Of a stretch of 64,000 nt of DNA, positions 63,513 through 64,000 are shown piece after piece; position 1 is the first letter of the stretch; the number at the start of each line of letters is the position of its first letter. The notes beneath the pieces are model-generated. The model did not search any database. It saw nothing but the letters and a program-made list of their open reading frames with translations, and was not told the DNA's origin. Source of the stretch: Falsihalocynthiibacter sp042445055 (lineage in GTDB: Bacteria > Pseudomonadota > Alphaproteobacteria > Rhodobacterales > Rhodobacteraceae); the NCBI RefSeq assembly GCF_042445055.1, contig NZ_CP170339.1:1116001-1180000 (forward strand), written 5' to 3'. The position numbers and the translations under genes are program-made.

Positions 63513-64000
63513 GTTTCGTCTTCCTCGTGGCTTGCGGCTTCGTAAGTGCCGGCGTATTTCTCAAGAACACGAATGATAGCGATGATAACGAGGGCCAGTG
63601 CGGTGGTCAGGCCTGCAATGGTCCATTCACCCAATCCACAGGCGACGCCAATCGCTGCCGCGACCCACATGCTCGCACCCGTGGTTAGTCCACGCACTTT
63701 GCCCTGAGAGAAGACGATCATCCCTGCCGCAAGGAAAGCAACGCCGCCCGTGACAGCCTCAATTATCCGAAGCGGGTCCATCTTAACCGCATCGCCAAAT
63801 TCATCTGCCCGCGCAATCAATGCCAGCGTCAGAAGGCAGAATACACATGCGGCGAGGCCAACAAGCATGTGCGTGCGCAAGCCAGCAGGGCGGCGCGCTG
63901 TTTCGCGTTCTAGACCAATCAGACCACAAAAAACGACGGTCGCCAAAACACGTGAAAGAATTACAAAAAGCGGGAGGCTTGGATCAAAGGTGAACTCTGT
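63509..64000 (-). CDS. MgtC/SapB-family membrane protein, 5' end outside window
   Basis: The frame is open to the right edge of the window, so the gene is partial. Reading in from the edge gives FDPSLPLFVILSRV, followed by VVFCGLIGLERETARRPAGLRTHMLVGLAACVF, the signature of the MgtC/SapB/SrpB/YhiD N-terminal membrane domain, with four to five segments. The visible protein ends soon after the membrane domain with an acidic tail (EEDET), so it lacks the long cytosolic domain of Salmonella MgtC. A TTG at 63946 is not the real start because the conserved sequence continues beyond it. Confidence 0.88.
   Translation of the reverse strand, partial: TEFTFDPSLPLFVILSRVLATVVFCGLIGLERETARRPAGLRTHMLVGLAACVFCLLTLALIARADEFGDAVKMDPLRIIEAVTGGVAFLAAGMIVFSQGKVRGLTTGASMWVAAAIGVACGLGEWTIAGLTTALALVIIAIIRVLEKYAGTYEAASHEEDET

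Noticed and set aside
1..64000. CRISPR arrays, tRNA or rRNA genes, insertion sequences, integrases, prophage
   Set aside because: No regularly spaced repeats, tRNA-like cloverleafs, rRNA segments, transposase or integrase proteins were seen on either strand.

Overview
The window looks like chromosome from a marine alphaproteobacterium of the Rhodobacterales (Roseobacter group). The grounds are the gene content: a beta-hydroxyaspartate cycle cluster, TTT and TRAP transporters, a PuuD-type urate hydroxylase, a fused allantoinase/OHCU decarboxylase and an RTX protein. The GC content is moderately high and the layout is operonic. I see no rRNA, tRNA, CRISPR, insertion sequence or prophage. Almost all of it is catabolic and transport genes, with short intergenic gaps and many 1-11 bp gene overlaps.

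Layout. (1) 1-620: C-terminal end of a secreted RTX protein cut by the window edge. (2) 832-8074: kynurenine/3-hydroxyanthranilate genes (3-hydroxyanthranilate dioxygenase, an aldehyde dehydrogenase, a GntR/FCD regulator, kynureninase) beside a tripartite tricarboxylate-type transporter (TctCBA). (3) 8312-10057: a secreted LVIVD beta-propeller protein. (4) 10097-13857: a LysR regulator with aspartate dehydrogenase, divergent from an unusual DapA-family enzyme and a DMT exporter. (5) 14034-22551: a FadR-type regulator, a Cys/Met-type PLP enzyme, a sugar-type ABC importer and an AceE-like thiamine-diphosphate enzyme, apparently one operon. (6) 22555-36459: purine breakdown from guanine/xanthine to ureidoglycolate (puuD, uraH, puuE-uraD fusion, allA, two NCS2 permeases, guaD, xdhABC) with two paralogous LysR regulators. 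(7) 37519-44009: a GAPDH-like gene and the complete beta-hydroxyaspartate cycle set bhcABCD with divergent bhcR. (8) 44013-51870: ureidoglycine aminohydrolase, a DeoR regulator lacking a normal start codon, a BMP-type nucleoside-like ABC transporter and a cytosine deaminase family enzyme. (9) 51994-59084: a MarR-like regulator, a TRAP transporter and a fused 5-oxoprolinase. (10) 59210-64000: a three-gene lipid glycosylation module, an SLC13 permease with RCK domains, and a MgtC-family protein cut by the right edge.

How it fits together. The most striking feature is that the beta-hydroxyaspartate cycle sits inside the purine/ureide region. Purine breakdown through ureidoglycolate lyase ends in glyoxylate plus urea. 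The bhc enzymes convert two glyoxylate into oxaloacetate without losing carbon. The region can therefore be read as one supercluster that imports purines, removes their nitrogen and feeds the two-carbon remainder into central metabolism. Allantoate amidohydrolase (allC) and urease are not in this window and must lie elsewhere for the route to be complete. Functions are assigned by reading protein motifs and context; no database search was run.
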